Assembly: GCA_016703765.1 (NCBI GenBank)
Contig: JADJBL010000016.1
Coordinates: 1-64,000 of the forward strand
From: Saprospirales bacterium
GTDB taxonomy: Bacteria; Bacteroidota; Bacteroidia; Chitinophagales; Saprospiraceae
Direction: 5' to 3'
Length of the DNA stretch: 64,000 nucleotides
Shown here: piece by piece, positions 52,471-61,134 of the stretch
How positions within the stretch are numbered: the first letter of the stretch is position 1
How the letters are laid out: every line of letters starts with the position of its first letter
The notes under the pieces: model-generated
The model's database searches: none
What the model was told of the DNA's origin: nothing
The model's input: the letters and a program-made list of their open reading frames with translations, nothing else
Translations under genes and position numbers: made by a program

Positions 52471-53616
52471 TTACTGATTAACCCCGGTAGTATCTATTGG
52501 CGCCGGAGGCGGTGGCGGTGGCGGCGGATCGCCCGGCAGTGCCTGGCCTTTGAAGGGGTCCTCGTCCGTATTGCGGATCGAAGCCCGGTAGTAAGAGGGC
52601 TGCTCGGCAAGCCAGGTGTTGTATTCTTCTTCCGATACGATGCGCACCACCCTTCTCATGCTGTAATGGCCCGAGCCGCAAAGCTCGGCACAGGCGAGTT
52701 CGTAGTTAAATGTCTTCCATAGCGGATCGCTGGCGGGATTCGCAGGATCGGAAGGCGCCTGGTATTCTTTGTATTTGCTCAACTCCCGACGATACTCCTC
52801 CGTGGTTCTGATAGGCGTGAACACAAAGTGGGTCGGCATACCCGGCACGGCGTCCATTTTTACGCGAAAATGGGGCAGGTCGAAATTGTGCAGCACGTCG
52901 CGGGCCGTGATCCTCACCCGCACCGGCTTGCCTACGGGCAGCACCAGTTCGGAGGGATGAAGGTCGTCCTGGTTTTTGGCATCCGTCCAGTCCTGACCGA
53001 GCGGGTTGACGGCGTTGATCAGCCGGAAGTCCCGAGCGCCCAGTTTTCCGTCGGGGCCCGGGTATCGGAGGTGCCAGGCGAACTGGTATCCCGTAGCTTC
53101 GATCTCCATCACCTCTTCGTCTGTCCCCACATCTGCCATAACCTCGTTCCAGGCATCCAGGCCGCTGATTACCAGAAAGGTCATCACCACTGCGGGCACC
53201 ACCGTCCAGACGATCTCCAGGCGGTTGTCGTGGGGGATGTACAGTACTTTGCGGCCTGTTTTCCCGCTGTATTTGTAGCCGAAATAAAAAAGCGCGATGT
53301 GGGTAATCACGAACACGATCCCCGTAAAAAACAGGGTGACGTTGAACATGCTGTCGAGACGGCCGCCGTGTTCGGAAGCGGACATGTGAGGTCCATAACC
53401 GAGCATCCAGTTTTTGTAATACAGGGCCGAGGCAACACAGAAAATCAGGAAGGCGAACATAAAAGCCATCAAGGCGATCCCGGAGCGTTGATTGCTGGCA
53501 TTTTGGGCCTCTTCCTCCCCCTTCAGCCTGTTGGCCAAATCAGTGACTTTGCCAATTTGGATGATCACCACCGTAATCATCAGGATACAAGCAATCGCCA
53601 AAAGAGTAGTTGTCAT
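52471..53616 (-). CDS. ctaC: Cytochrome c oxidase subunit II
   Basis: A 381-residue subunit II. Unusually many hydrophobic helices precede the cupredoxin domain (about four: IACILMITVVIIQIG, ALMAFMFAFLIFCVASAL, LFFTGIVFVITHIALFYF, VVPAVVMTFLVISGL), two more than usual. The CuA ligands are a His in HNFDLPHF and CAELCGSGHYSM near residue 310. No CxxCH heme motif follows, so this is not a caa3-type fused subunit; the tail is proline-rich (eight Pro in a row). It accepts electrons from cytochrome c or directly from ActA/ActE. Confidence 0.95.
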   Translation of the reverse strand: MTTTLLAIACILMITVVIIQIGKVTDLANRLKGEEEAQNASNQRSGIALMAFMFAFLIFCVASALYYKNWMLGYGPHMSASEHGGRLDSMFNVTLFFTGIVFVITHIALFYFGYKYSGKTGRKVLYIPHDNRLEIVWTVVPAVVMTFLVISGLDAWNEVMADVGTDEEVMEIEATGYQFAWHLRYPGPDGKLGARDFRLINAVNPLGQDWTDAKNQDDLHPSELVLPVGKPVRVRITARDVLHNFDLPHFRVKMDAVPGMPTHFVFTPIRTTEEYRRELSKYKEYQAPSDPANPASDPLWKTFNYELACAELCGSGHYSMRRVVRIVSEEEYNTWLAEQPSYYRASIRNTDEDPFKGQALPGDPPPPPPPPAPIDTTGVNQ

Positions 53617-53657
53617 GGATTCGATTCTATTTTAAAAAACAATTGACCTTCAACTCC

Positions 53658-54908
53658 TCACACGTGGTGGTGCGCACTTTCAGCCAGGTAGGGGTCGTTG
53701 GCCGGTTCGAGGGCCGCCTTGCCCAGGCTGTTGAACACCATATATACGAAGAATGCGGCAAAGCCCAGCATCGTGCCCAGTTCGATCAAACCGGGTATCG
53801 AAAAGCCGGCCGCAAACGAACTCCCGTGTCCGTGAGCATCCCCATGCGCGCCCGCCGCGTGAAGCGCCGTTTCCAGCGCCCCGGGCTTGACCATCTGGAA
53901 CATATCCAGCCAGTGGCCCAGCAACACAAAGATGGAGACGAATACCAGCGATCCGTATTTGCGCTTGGTATCGTTGCGCATCAAAATGAAGAAAGGTAAC
54001 AGGAAATTCAGCACAAGGTTTCCGTAAAACAGGACCGGGTACTTTTCCATCCGGGTCTTGAAATAAACCGTTTCTTCCCCGATGTTGGCATACCAGATCA
54101 GCATGTACTGGGAAAACCAGAGGTAGGTCCAGAAAATGCTGATGGCAAACATAAATTTGGCCAGGTCGTGGAGGTGATCCTCGTAAACGCCCTGGAAATA
54201 TCCTTTCGATTTGAGGTAGATCAGCATCAGGATCAGCACGGCCATGGCGGAGACAAACCAGCTGGCGCCGGTGTACCAGGCAAACAAAGTGCTGTACCAG
54301 TGCGCATCGAGCGACATGATCCATTGCCAGATGATGGCCGCGCTGGAAAAACCGGCGATGGGCAGGAAGGCGGCAGAAACGATCCGCATCTTCCGGTGGT
54401 GCGCAAAATCTGCTCCCCCGTTCTGGTCTTCCGCCAGGGACAAGCTCCGCAGGCGCATGGCGAAATAAATCCAGACCCCGACGATGATAAAGGTGCCCAG
54501 CGTGTACCAGCCTTTGTTCAGGAAGCCCGCTTTGCCCGCCAGAATGGGGTCTTTAGCCACTTCTTCGGCGTCGGCCCAATGGTACAGGTCGTGCCAGCCC
54601 AGCCACAAACCCGCGACGATCACCGCCAGCAGCGCCAGTCCCGGGATGAGGAACAGGCTCATCGCCTCCATGACGCGCTTGAATTTGGTGTACCATCCGG
54701 CCCATGCCGTGATGGAAGCCGCGGAAAAGAAGAGCGTGATAAAAGCGATGCCCGTAAAGAATACGGTATTTTGAAGGAAGTTCGTCCAAAAACGAACGTG
54801 GTGCGGCTGTTCGTCCGTGAAATAGGCCAGCAGGAGGCAAACCAGCCCCAGGCCCATAAAGCCGAACAGCACCGTTTTTTGCTTTGACTCGAAAGTGAAT
54901 TGGTTCAT
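53658..54908 (-). CDS. actF: Alternative complex III membrane subunit ActF
   Basis: A 416-residue membrane protein, a shorter relative of ActC/NrfD without menaquinone site. Ten or so helices are present (LFGFMGLGLVCLLLAYF, FTGIAFITLFFSAASITAW, ISIFWTYLWFSQYMLIWYA). The ATG at 54908 overlaps the actE stop (ATGA), and an upstream open frame is rejected as shadow. The C-terminus is His-rich (AHGDAHGHGSSF). ActF and ActC are the two membrane anchors of the quinol:cytochrome c reductase. Confidence 0.92.
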   Translation of the reverse strand: MNQFTFESKQKTVLFGFMGLGLVCLLLAYFTDEQPHHVRFWTNFLQNTVFFTGIAFITLFFSAASITAWAGWYTKFKRVMEAMSLFLIPGLALLAVIVAGLWLGWHDLYHWADAEEVAKDPILAGKAGFLNKGWYTLGTFIIVGVWIYFAMRLRSLSLAEDQNGGADFAHHRKMRIVSAAFLPIAGFSSAAIIWQWIMSLDAHWYSTLFAWYTGASWFVSAMAVLILMLIYLKSKGYFQGVYEDHLHDLAKFMFAISIFWTYLWFSQYMLIWYANIGEETVYFKTRMEKYPVLFYGNLVLNFLLPFFILMRNDTKRKYGSLVFVSIFVLLGHWLDMFQMVKPGALETALHAAGAHGDAHGHGSSFAAGFSIPGLIELGTMLGFAAFFVYMVFNSLGKAALEPANDPYLAESAHHHV

Positions 54909-55756
54909 TGTATTCCGCCGTTTTGTGGTTCGGATAACGGATTGACTTCTAAGGAGGCGCCGGGAACTCCGTATGCCGGGTTCAGGGCGTTGGCATTTTG
55001 GCTGTATTCCAGGGTCTTGGCCTTGGCCTGAAGCGAACGGATGTAGTGGATCACCTGCCAGCGCTCTTCGTAAGACAGCTTGTCGGCGTAGGAGCCCATG
55101 GTGTTCCTGCCGTACATGATCGCATGGTAATAGCGGCCGTTGGAGGAATTGATAAAATCGTCGAGGAGCATATTGGCCGGCGCTGCGGGAAACTTCCCTC
55201 CCGCATCGCCCGTGGCCGGGTTGGCGTCGCGCACCAGATAGCCGGCGCCGTCTGCCTTTTCTCCGTGGCAAATGCCGCAGAAGATCGTATAAAGTTCCAT
55301 TCCCTTGGCCAGACCTGCTTCGGTGATGGGGAAAGGGTTGGCGATGATTTCCGCAGTGGCCCTGGCCCGCTCCGGTTCCGAATCGCCGTAGTAATAAGGC
55401 GCATGGCCGTTGACGGGGATCGACATGGAGCCGGGGCTCTTACCGGCCAGCAGGTCCATGACGGCGAGTTGTCCCGCCGGGTCCTGTGCCAGAAAATGCC
55501 CTGCATAGCCCCTCGGAACGGTACCCGCAACCGGATCGCGCGGAGCGGAGAGTTCTTTGCGGGTAAAGAGGCTTGCGCTGTCCCACGTATTCCAGAAATA
55601 GTTTCCGTACACATTGGCCTCATAGGAAATGGCGTGCGCCATATCCGGCATGTACTCGCTCCCGGTGGTTTCACCCCCCGGCTGCTGGCAGGAAAGGGCG
55701 ATCAGGATCATGCCTGCTGTTAAAAGGACGAAAACGGTTTTTCGCATGGTTGCCAT
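54905..55756 (-). CDS. actE: Alternative complex III monoheme cytochrome ActE
   Basis: A 283-residue lipoprotein: lipobox LIALSC with Cys 23. One heme c is bound at CGICH near residue 161, with a Met ligand likely in MYGRNTMGSYADKL. It forms part of the periplasmic electron path of complex III and may hand electrons to the oxidase. The start may also be the Met three codons later. Stop overlaps actF. Confidence 0.93.
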   Translation of the reverse strand: MATMRKTVFVLLTAGMILIALSCQQPGGETTGSEYMPDMAHAISYEANVYGNYFWNTWDSASLFTRKELSAPRDPVAGTVPRGYAGHFLAQDPAGQLAVMDLLAGKSPGSMSIPVNGHAPYYYGDSEPERARATAEIIANPFPITEAGLAKGMELYTIFCGICHGEKADGAGYLVRDANPATGDAGGKFPAAPANMLLDDFINSSNGRYYHAIMYGRNTMGSYADKLSYEERWQVIHYIRSLQAKAKTLEYSQNANALNPAYGVPGASLEVNPLSEPQNGGIQ

Positions 55757-55784
55757 TGACTGTATATTTTTCGATCCCTGACTT

Positions 55785-56321
55785 TTAAATCACTTTCGTA
55801 TTGACCTCCGAAGCGCCCGTTTCCATGAAAAAGGACTTCAACCGGTCGATTTCAGAATTGGATTGGCCGTTCGTCTGAAAGGCGATGCAGAACTTGTCGT
55901 CCGTGATCCGGTCGTCCAGAACCGGGTTATTGACCCCCGGCCACAACCCGCACACCGTGAAGAAGGTCACCGTCATGCCGATGGCGGAAAACAGCACCGT
56001 CAATTCGAAGGTGATGGGGATGAACGAAGGCACGGACCAATAAGGCTTTCCCCCGAAAATGATGGGCCAGTCGCGGGTAAAGACCCAGGTCATGAACCCG
56101 AACGCGGTCAGGGTGCCGAGTGCGCCATAGATGAAACCGGCGATGTGTATGCGGGATTCCTCCAGGCCCAGGGCCGGATCCAGGCCGTGCACCGGGAAAG
56201 GCGTATAGACGTCCATGATCTCCAGGTGATCTCCTTTGGCTCTCTTCACAGCGTCCAGCAACTGCTCCTCATCGTCGTAAAGCCCGAACAGCACCTCTTT
56301 TTGAGCATTATCCATTGACAT
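55785..56321 (-). CDS. actD: Alternative complex III subunit ActD (DUF3341)
   Basis: A 178-residue DUF3341 protein with an N-terminal cytoplasmic domain (VLFGLYDDEEQLLDAVKRAK, VYTPFPVHGLDPALGL) and two helices (GFIYGALGTLTAFGFMTWVF and ELTVLFSAIGMTVTFFTVCG). No cofactor. The C-terminal tail has a Glu/Thr end. It is part of the ACIII complex in the position expected, between actC and actE. Confidence 0.93.
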   Translation of the reverse strand: MSMDNAQKEVLFGLYDDEEQLLDAVKRAKGDHLEIMDVYTPFPVHGLDPALGLEESRIHIAGFIYGALGTLTAFGFMTWVFTRDWPIIFGGKPYWSVPSFIPITFELTVLFSAIGMTVTFFTVCGLWPGVNNPVLDDRITDDKFCIAFQTNGQSNSEIDRLKSFFMETGASEVNTKVI

Positions 56322-56342
56322 GGCTATATTGGTTTATTTTTA

Positions 56343-57761
56343 TTAATGATGCGGGGTTTCGGTGGTACTCGTGGTATGAGAAGTATGGTGGCCTTGTTTG
56401 CCCGCATACTGATCTCCTGCCGTTTTCAGAATGGCCTTGATCTCCGCTACCGCAATCACAGGGGCTACCCTGACGAAAATGAGGTAGAGCGTAAAGAACA
56501 GCCCAAGGGTCCCTACGAAAAGCCCGATTTCCACCCAGGTCGGCACGTAGTAGCTCCAACTCGTGGGCAAATAATCGCGGGCCAGCGTGGTGGCAATGAT
56601 TACAAAGCGCTCAAACCACATCCCGATGTTCACGAAGATCGACATGAAGAAGGTGACGAACAGGCTGCGGCGAAGTTTCTTCGACCAGAAAAGCTGAGGA
56701 GAGATCACGTTGCAGGCCATCATCCCGATGTAGGACCAGTAGTAGGGGCCCATCACCCGGTTGTAGAAGGCGAATTGCTCGTAGATATACCCGGAGTACC
56801 AGGCGATGAACAACTCCGTCAGGTATGCCACACCCACGATCGTCCCGGTCACCAGAATGACCTTGTTCATGCTGTCGATGTGGTTGAGTGTGATGTATTG
56901 TTCGAGTTTAAGCACCTTGCGGGTCATCACCATCAGGGTTTGCACCATGGCGAACCCGGAGAAGATAGCCCCGGCCACGAAATAGGGCGGGAAGATGGTG
57001 GTGTGCCAGCCCGGTATGACCGAGGTCGCAAAGTCGAAGGACACGATGGTGTGCACCGAAAGTACGAGCGGAGTCGACAAACCGGCCAGCACGAGGGCGA
57101 GGCTCTCAAAACGCTGCCAGTGCTTGGCTTTGCCGGTCCAGCCGAAGGAAAAGAAGTTATAGATCTTCTTGCGCAGGCCCTTCGAACGGTCGCGAAGGGT
57201 GGCCAGATCGGGCACGAGACCCGAATACCAGAAGAGCAAGGAAACGGTGAAGTAAGTGGAGATGGCGAAAACGTCCCACAAGAGCGGGGAGTTGAAGTTG
57301 ACCCAAAGCGGGCCGCGGGTGTTCGGATAGGGGAAGATGAAGAAGCCGAGCCAAAGGCGCCCCATGTGGATGAGGGGAAACTGGCCGGCGCACATCACCG
57401 CGAAGATGGTCATAGCCTCTGCCGCGCGGTTTACCCCGGTGCGCCATTTCTGGCGGAACAGCAGGAGGATCGCCGAGATGAGGGTTCCGGCGTGGCCGAT
57501 CCCGATCCACCACACGAAGTTGGTGATATCCCAACCCCATCCGATCGTCCGGTTCAGGTTCCAGGTGCCGATCCCTTGCCAGATGGTCCAGGTGACGCAA
57601 AACACGTACACCGCAAGGAAGGTCACCGCTACCATGAAGGCGACCACCCAAGCCAGGCTCGGGGTTCGCTCCGTCGGCGAGCAGATGTCTTCCGTGATCT
57701 GGTGGTAATTTTTACCGCCTTCGATTAAAGGTTCCCGGATGGGAGACACAACTGCACTCAT
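56343..57761 (-). CDS. actC: Alternative complex III quinol-oxidising subunit ActC (NrfD/PsrC family)
   Basis: A 472-residue NrfD-type protein with ten helices. The signature GWGWDITNFVWWIGIGHAGT near residue 77 and HMGRLWLGFFIFPY near 150 line the menaquinol site next to the ActB iron-sulfur part. It oxidises menaquinol and may move protons. C-terminus is His/Thr-rich. Confidence 0.95.
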   Translation of the reverse strand: MSAVVSPIREPLIEGGKNYHQITEDICSPTERTPSLAWVVAFMVAVTFLAVYVFCVTWTIWQGIGTWNLNRTIGWGWDITNFVWWIGIGHAGTLISAILLLFRQKWRTGVNRAAEAMTIFAVMCAGQFPLIHMGRLWLGFFIFPYPNTRGPLWVNFNSPLLWDVFAISTYFTVSLLFWYSGLVPDLATLRDRSKGLRKKIYNFFSFGWTGKAKHWQRFESLALVLAGLSTPLVLSVHTIVSFDFATSVIPGWHTTIFPPYFVAGAIFSGFAMVQTLMVMTRKVLKLEQYITLNHIDSMNKVILVTGTIVGVAYLTELFIAWYSGYIYEQFAFYNRVMGPYYWSYIGMMACNVISPQLFWSKKLRRSLFVTFFMSIFVNIGMWFERFVIIATTLARDYLPTSWSYYVPTWVEIGLFVGTLGLFFTLYLIFVRVAPVIAVAEIKAILKTAGDQYAGKQGHHTSHTTSTTETPHH

Positions 57762-57798
57762 TGTATTCTTGTTAGAAGTTATGTATCTAATATTTTTG

Positions 57799-57866
57799 GA
57801 GATTAAGTTAGTAAGTTAATAAGTTATTATTAATCAATAACTTAATAACTCATTAACTTATTAACT
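57799..57866. repeat. AT-rich palindrome between actB and actC
   Basis: AAGTTAGTAAGTTAATAAG and its partner ending CATTAACTTATTAAC pair for about 24 nt with three mismatches around a TTAATC loop. It is of the same class as 36889 and 50470. It ends at the actB stop codon. Confidence 0.75.
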
Positions 57867-60800
57867 ACCCCAGGGCTTCATCCCTGTTCACCACCTTCGC
57901 CGAATAATGCACCGAAGCCTGGGTGTTGATCTCTTCCAGCACCTTGTAGTTCAGTTCGCTGCTCAGTTTTTTGCTCAGGTCGCCTTCCTTGTTGTTCATA
58001 TCGCCGAAGGTGATGGCGCCGGTCGGGCAAGCCGTCTGGCAGGCGGTCCGTACGTCGGAATCCTGGAGGTGGCGGCCTTCCTTCTTGGCGGTCAGTTTGC
58101 CTTCCTGGAGGCGCTGCACGCAGAAACTGCATTTTTCGATGACCCCTCTGGAGCGAACCGTCACATCGGGGTTCAGGACCATGCGGGTCAGGTTATCGGC
58201 GCCAAAGCGAAGTTCTTCGCCGTTCATCGAGTATTCGTTGGCCGGCCAGATGTCTGCCGTCGTGTAGTCCAGCCAGTTGAAACGGCGAACTTTGTACGGG
58301 CAGTTGTTGGCGCAGTAGCGGGTACCGATACAGCGGTTGTAGGTCATCTGGTTCAGGCCTTCCGAGCTGTGGTTGGTTGCGGCTACCGGACAAACGTTCT
58401 CGCAGGGCGCGTTGTCGCAGTGCTGGCACAGCATCGGCTGGTAGACCACGTTCGGGTTCTCGTAGTCGCCGAAGAAATAGCGGTCGATCCGTATCCAGGC
58501 CATCTCGTGGTGGCGGCTCACTTCCCGCTTGCCGACCATGGGCACGTTGTTTTCCGCCACGCAGGCTACCTGGCAGGAGCCGCAGCCGATACAGGCGTTG
58601 AGGTCGACGTGCATGCCCCAGTGGTGTCCCTGGCTATAAAATTCCTCGACGTATTGGTCGTAAGGATAGATCGTGTTTGCATTGAGGTGGGCCGCTTCCT
58701 CGCGCTTTTCCTTGATGTGTTCCACCAAACCTTCCACTTCAGACAGGTTGGCCTGGTAGATGATGGAGCGCTTGGTGAGGCCGCCCTGGAAACCGGCGCC
58801 GAGGGTCATGACCGTCTTCTCATCGACGTTGATCTCCTCGTTGGTCTTCGGATCGACCCCTTTGACGCCCATCGTGTGGTGGTACTGCACGCAGGCGAAG
58901 TCGTTTTCTTCGGCCACTTTATCGGAAATGCCTACCGTGGTAGCGTAGTACTGCGTATTGCCGTTGGCGTCGATCGACAGCCAGGGATAGGCGTTTATGC
59001 CCACGTTCCGGCCCGCTTCGCCGACCACTTGCCGGCCGTATCCCAGTGCGAGGGCCACGCCGCCTTCGGGTTGCCCGAACTGGCGGACGCAGGTCACGCG
59101 CTGCTTGGCGCCGTTGACTTCTACTTCTACGATATCGGCTTTGCCTTTGGCTTCTTCCTTGTTGAGGTTTTTAAACCCGTTCCAGTCGTTGCCGCCGTCC
59201 CAGCTGATGGGGATGGCCAGGTGGTTGCCCCAGGCTGTGCGAGCGACCGGGTCGGGCATTTCCTGCAACCAGGGGTTGTTGGCGTATTGGCCTGCGCCTA
59301 CGTTTACGGTTTCGAAGAAGGAGATCTCCATCTCCGATCCCGAAGGTTTGCTGAGCTTTCCGGCAGCGGCGGCCACATCGCCCTGGAAAGAAACGGTTTT
59401 AGGGGCCTGAGCGGCCTCAAAGATCCCATCGTGGAGGGCGCTGTCCCAGAACATCTGGAAGGTGGCGTAGTTGGACTGGAGGGGGAACATGCTCTGCTCC
59501 CAGTTCCAGCGGAGGTAGTCGAAATAGGGCTGATCCGAATCCAGCTTCAGGTTGGGGCTCTGGGCCCAGCGGAGCAGGCTTTCTTCGGCCTGGCGCGTTT
59601 TGAACAGGGGCGAAATGGTCGGTTGGATCAGGCTATAGTGGCCGCGTTTGGGTTCTGCATCGCCCCAGCTCTCCAGGAAGTGGTGGGTCGGAGCGACGTA
59701 GTTGCAAAGGGCGGTCGTTTCATCGGGGGTATTGGCGAAAGAGATTTTCAGGGCCACCTTGGCAAGCGCCGCGCGGAAAGCCTCGGAGTTCGGCAGGTCG
59801 AAGGCAGGGTTGGCGCCCATGACGAGCACCGCGCCGATCGATCCTGCGCTCATTTCGCGGATCAGACCCTGGATATCGGCGTCGATCCCCTTGCGCTGCA
59901 TGGAGGCGTTGGCAAAGTCGATGGTTGCGCCGTAGCTGGCCAGCATCGAGTTGATGGCGTTGACCAGGATCTGTTCGCCGTTGTTGTTGGAGCCGGAAAC
60001 CACCAGGGCCTTGCCTTTGGCGGCGTTGAGGTCGGCGGCGGCTTTCTTCAGGGCTGCTTTGGCCTTGTCGTTCAGGTTCGGCGCGCTGACCGAAGCGGCG
60101 CCGTTTAGGGCGGCCAGTTCGTTGTACAGCGCGGCGATGGCGGCGCCCATTTCCGAGGGCTTGATCAGCACGCGGTTATCGGCGTTGGAGCCGGTCATCG
60201 ACAGGTGGCTCTCCACCTGAATATGCCGGGACATTTTGGGATGTTCCGGGTCGATTTTGCGGTTGATTGCGTACTGGGAGGCGTATTCCACGGGAGAGAT
60301 CCAGGTACCGAGAAAATCGGCCCCGAAGCTGAGGATCACATCGGCTTTTTCGAAATGGTAATCCGGAATGGCGCGATCGCCCAGGGTTTGCTCATTTGCT
60401 TCCAGGATGGCCGAGCTGGACACCGGATCGTATTGAACAACCTTGGTATTGGGATAGGCGGTGATGAAATCGGCAATGGCCCGGGCTGTGGTGGGGCTCA
60501 TGAGCGTATTGGCGATGATGCGGATTCCGTCTTTGGCATTGAGCTTACCGGCGAGTTCCTTGTCGAGGTCCTCCCAGGAGATTTTAGAGAAGGCGCCATT
60601 CTCCATGCGACCCGGCTGGGGGAATCGGCTTGTGTCGTAGAGGCTCAGCACGCTGGCCTGGGCCCGGGCGCTGGTGGCGCCTTTAGTCACCTTGGAGAGG
60701 CTGTTCCCTTCGATCTTGATGGGGCGGCCTTCGCGGGTTTTCACCAGCACGGCGCAATAGTCGCCGCCTTGCACGAAGCTGGAGGCGTAATAAGTGGCCA

Positions 60801-61062
60801 CGCCGGGAACGATGGTGTCCGGCTTGATCACGTAGGGGATGGCCCTCTTGATGGGAATATCGCAACTGGCAGCGATGGTGGCGGCGCCGAGGCTGAATCC
60901 GAGATATTTCAGGAAATCGCGCCGGGAGGCCCCCAATTCCAGGGTTTTCTCATTCATCGGCAGCGGATCAGGCTGGGCGAATTCCTGGTTTTGCAACTCG
61001 TTCAAAACCGGGTCGTTGTTGAGTTGTTCGACCCCAATCCAAACTTCGTTTTTATTCTTCAT
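57865..61062 (-). CDS. actB: Alternative complex III subunit ActB (molybdopterin-like plus iron-sulfur)
   Basis: A 1065-residue fused ActB. A twin-arginine motif lies at residues 47-52 (SRRDFLKYLGF), inside an N-terminal extension, as in other ActB. Residues about 80-750 resemble the molybdopterin oxidoreductase fold, which holds no Mo cofactor in ACIII. The iron-sulfur part at about 820-1040 has CIGCGSCQVACVAENNVP, CQHCDNAPCENVCPVA, CIGTRYCANNCPYK and CSFCVQRL with a later CQTACPTGA, enough Cys for three 4Fe-4S and one 3Fe-4S cluster. Electrons flow from ActC quinol through these to ActA. It is the second gene of the operon. Confidence 0.96.
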   Translation of the reverse strand: MKNKNEVWIGVEQLNNDPVLNELQNQEFAQPDPLPMNEKTLELGASRRDFLKYLGFSLGAATIAASCDIPIKRAIPYVIKPDTIVPGVATYYASSFVQGGDYCAVLVKTREGRPIKIEGNSLSKVTKGATSARAQASVLSLYDTSRFPQPGRMENGAFSKISWEDLDKELAGKLNAKDGIRIIANTLMSPTTARAIADFITAYPNTKVVQYDPVSSSAILEANEQTLGDRAIPDYHFEKADVILSFGADFLGTWISPVEYASQYAINRKIDPEHPKMSRHIQVESHLSMTGSNADNRVLIKPSEMGAAIAALYNELAALNGAASVSAPNLNDKAKAALKKAAADLNAAKGKALVVSGSNNNGEQILVNAINSMLASYGATIDFANASMQRKGIDADIQGLIREMSAGSIGAVLVMGANPAFDLPNSEAFRAALAKVALKISFANTPDETTALCNYVAPTHHFLESWGDAEPKRGHYSLIQPTISPLFKTRQAEESLLRWAQSPNLKLDSDQPYFDYLRWNWEQSMFPLQSNYATFQMFWDSALHDGIFEAAQAPKTVSFQGDVAAAAGKLSKPSGSEMEISFFETVNVGAGQYANNPWLQEMPDPVARTAWGNHLAIPISWDGGNDWNGFKNLNKEEAKGKADIVEVEVNGAKQRVTCVRQFGQPEGGVALALGYGRQVVGEAGRNVGINAYPWLSIDANGNTQYYATTVGISDKVAEENDFACVQYHHTMGVKGVDPKTNEEINVDEKTVMTLGAGFQGGLTKRSIIYQANLSEVEGLVEHIKEKREEAAHLNANTIYPYDQYVEEFYSQGHHWGMHVDLNACIGCGSCQVACVAENNVPMVGKREVSRHHEMAWIRIDRYFFGDYENPNVVYQPMLCQHCDNAPCENVCPVAATNHSSEGLNQMTYNRCIGTRYCANNCPYKVRRFNWLDYTTADIWPANEYSMNGEELRFGADNLTRMVLNPDVTVRSRGVIEKCSFCVQRLQEGKLTAKKEGRHLQDSDVRTACQTACPTGAITFGDMNNKEGDLSKKLSSELNYKVLEEINTQASVHYSAKVVNRDEALG

Positions 61063-61134
61063 CTTGAAACGGGCGTATTAAGAAAAATAAAGGAAATCCG
61101 GCCGGAGCCGGATCCCATGGTTTTTCGTTTCGAA

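Noticed and set aside
50548..52722. 724-codon plus-strand frame opposite ctaD and ctaC
   Set aside because: Its translation is rich in Glu, His, Gly and Arg, a shadow of the minus-strand codon pattern; the ctaD frame has all heme ligands.
52471..53616. caa3-type subunit II with a cytochrome c domain
   Set aside because: No CxxCH follows the CuA site; the C-terminus is a short proline-rich tail.
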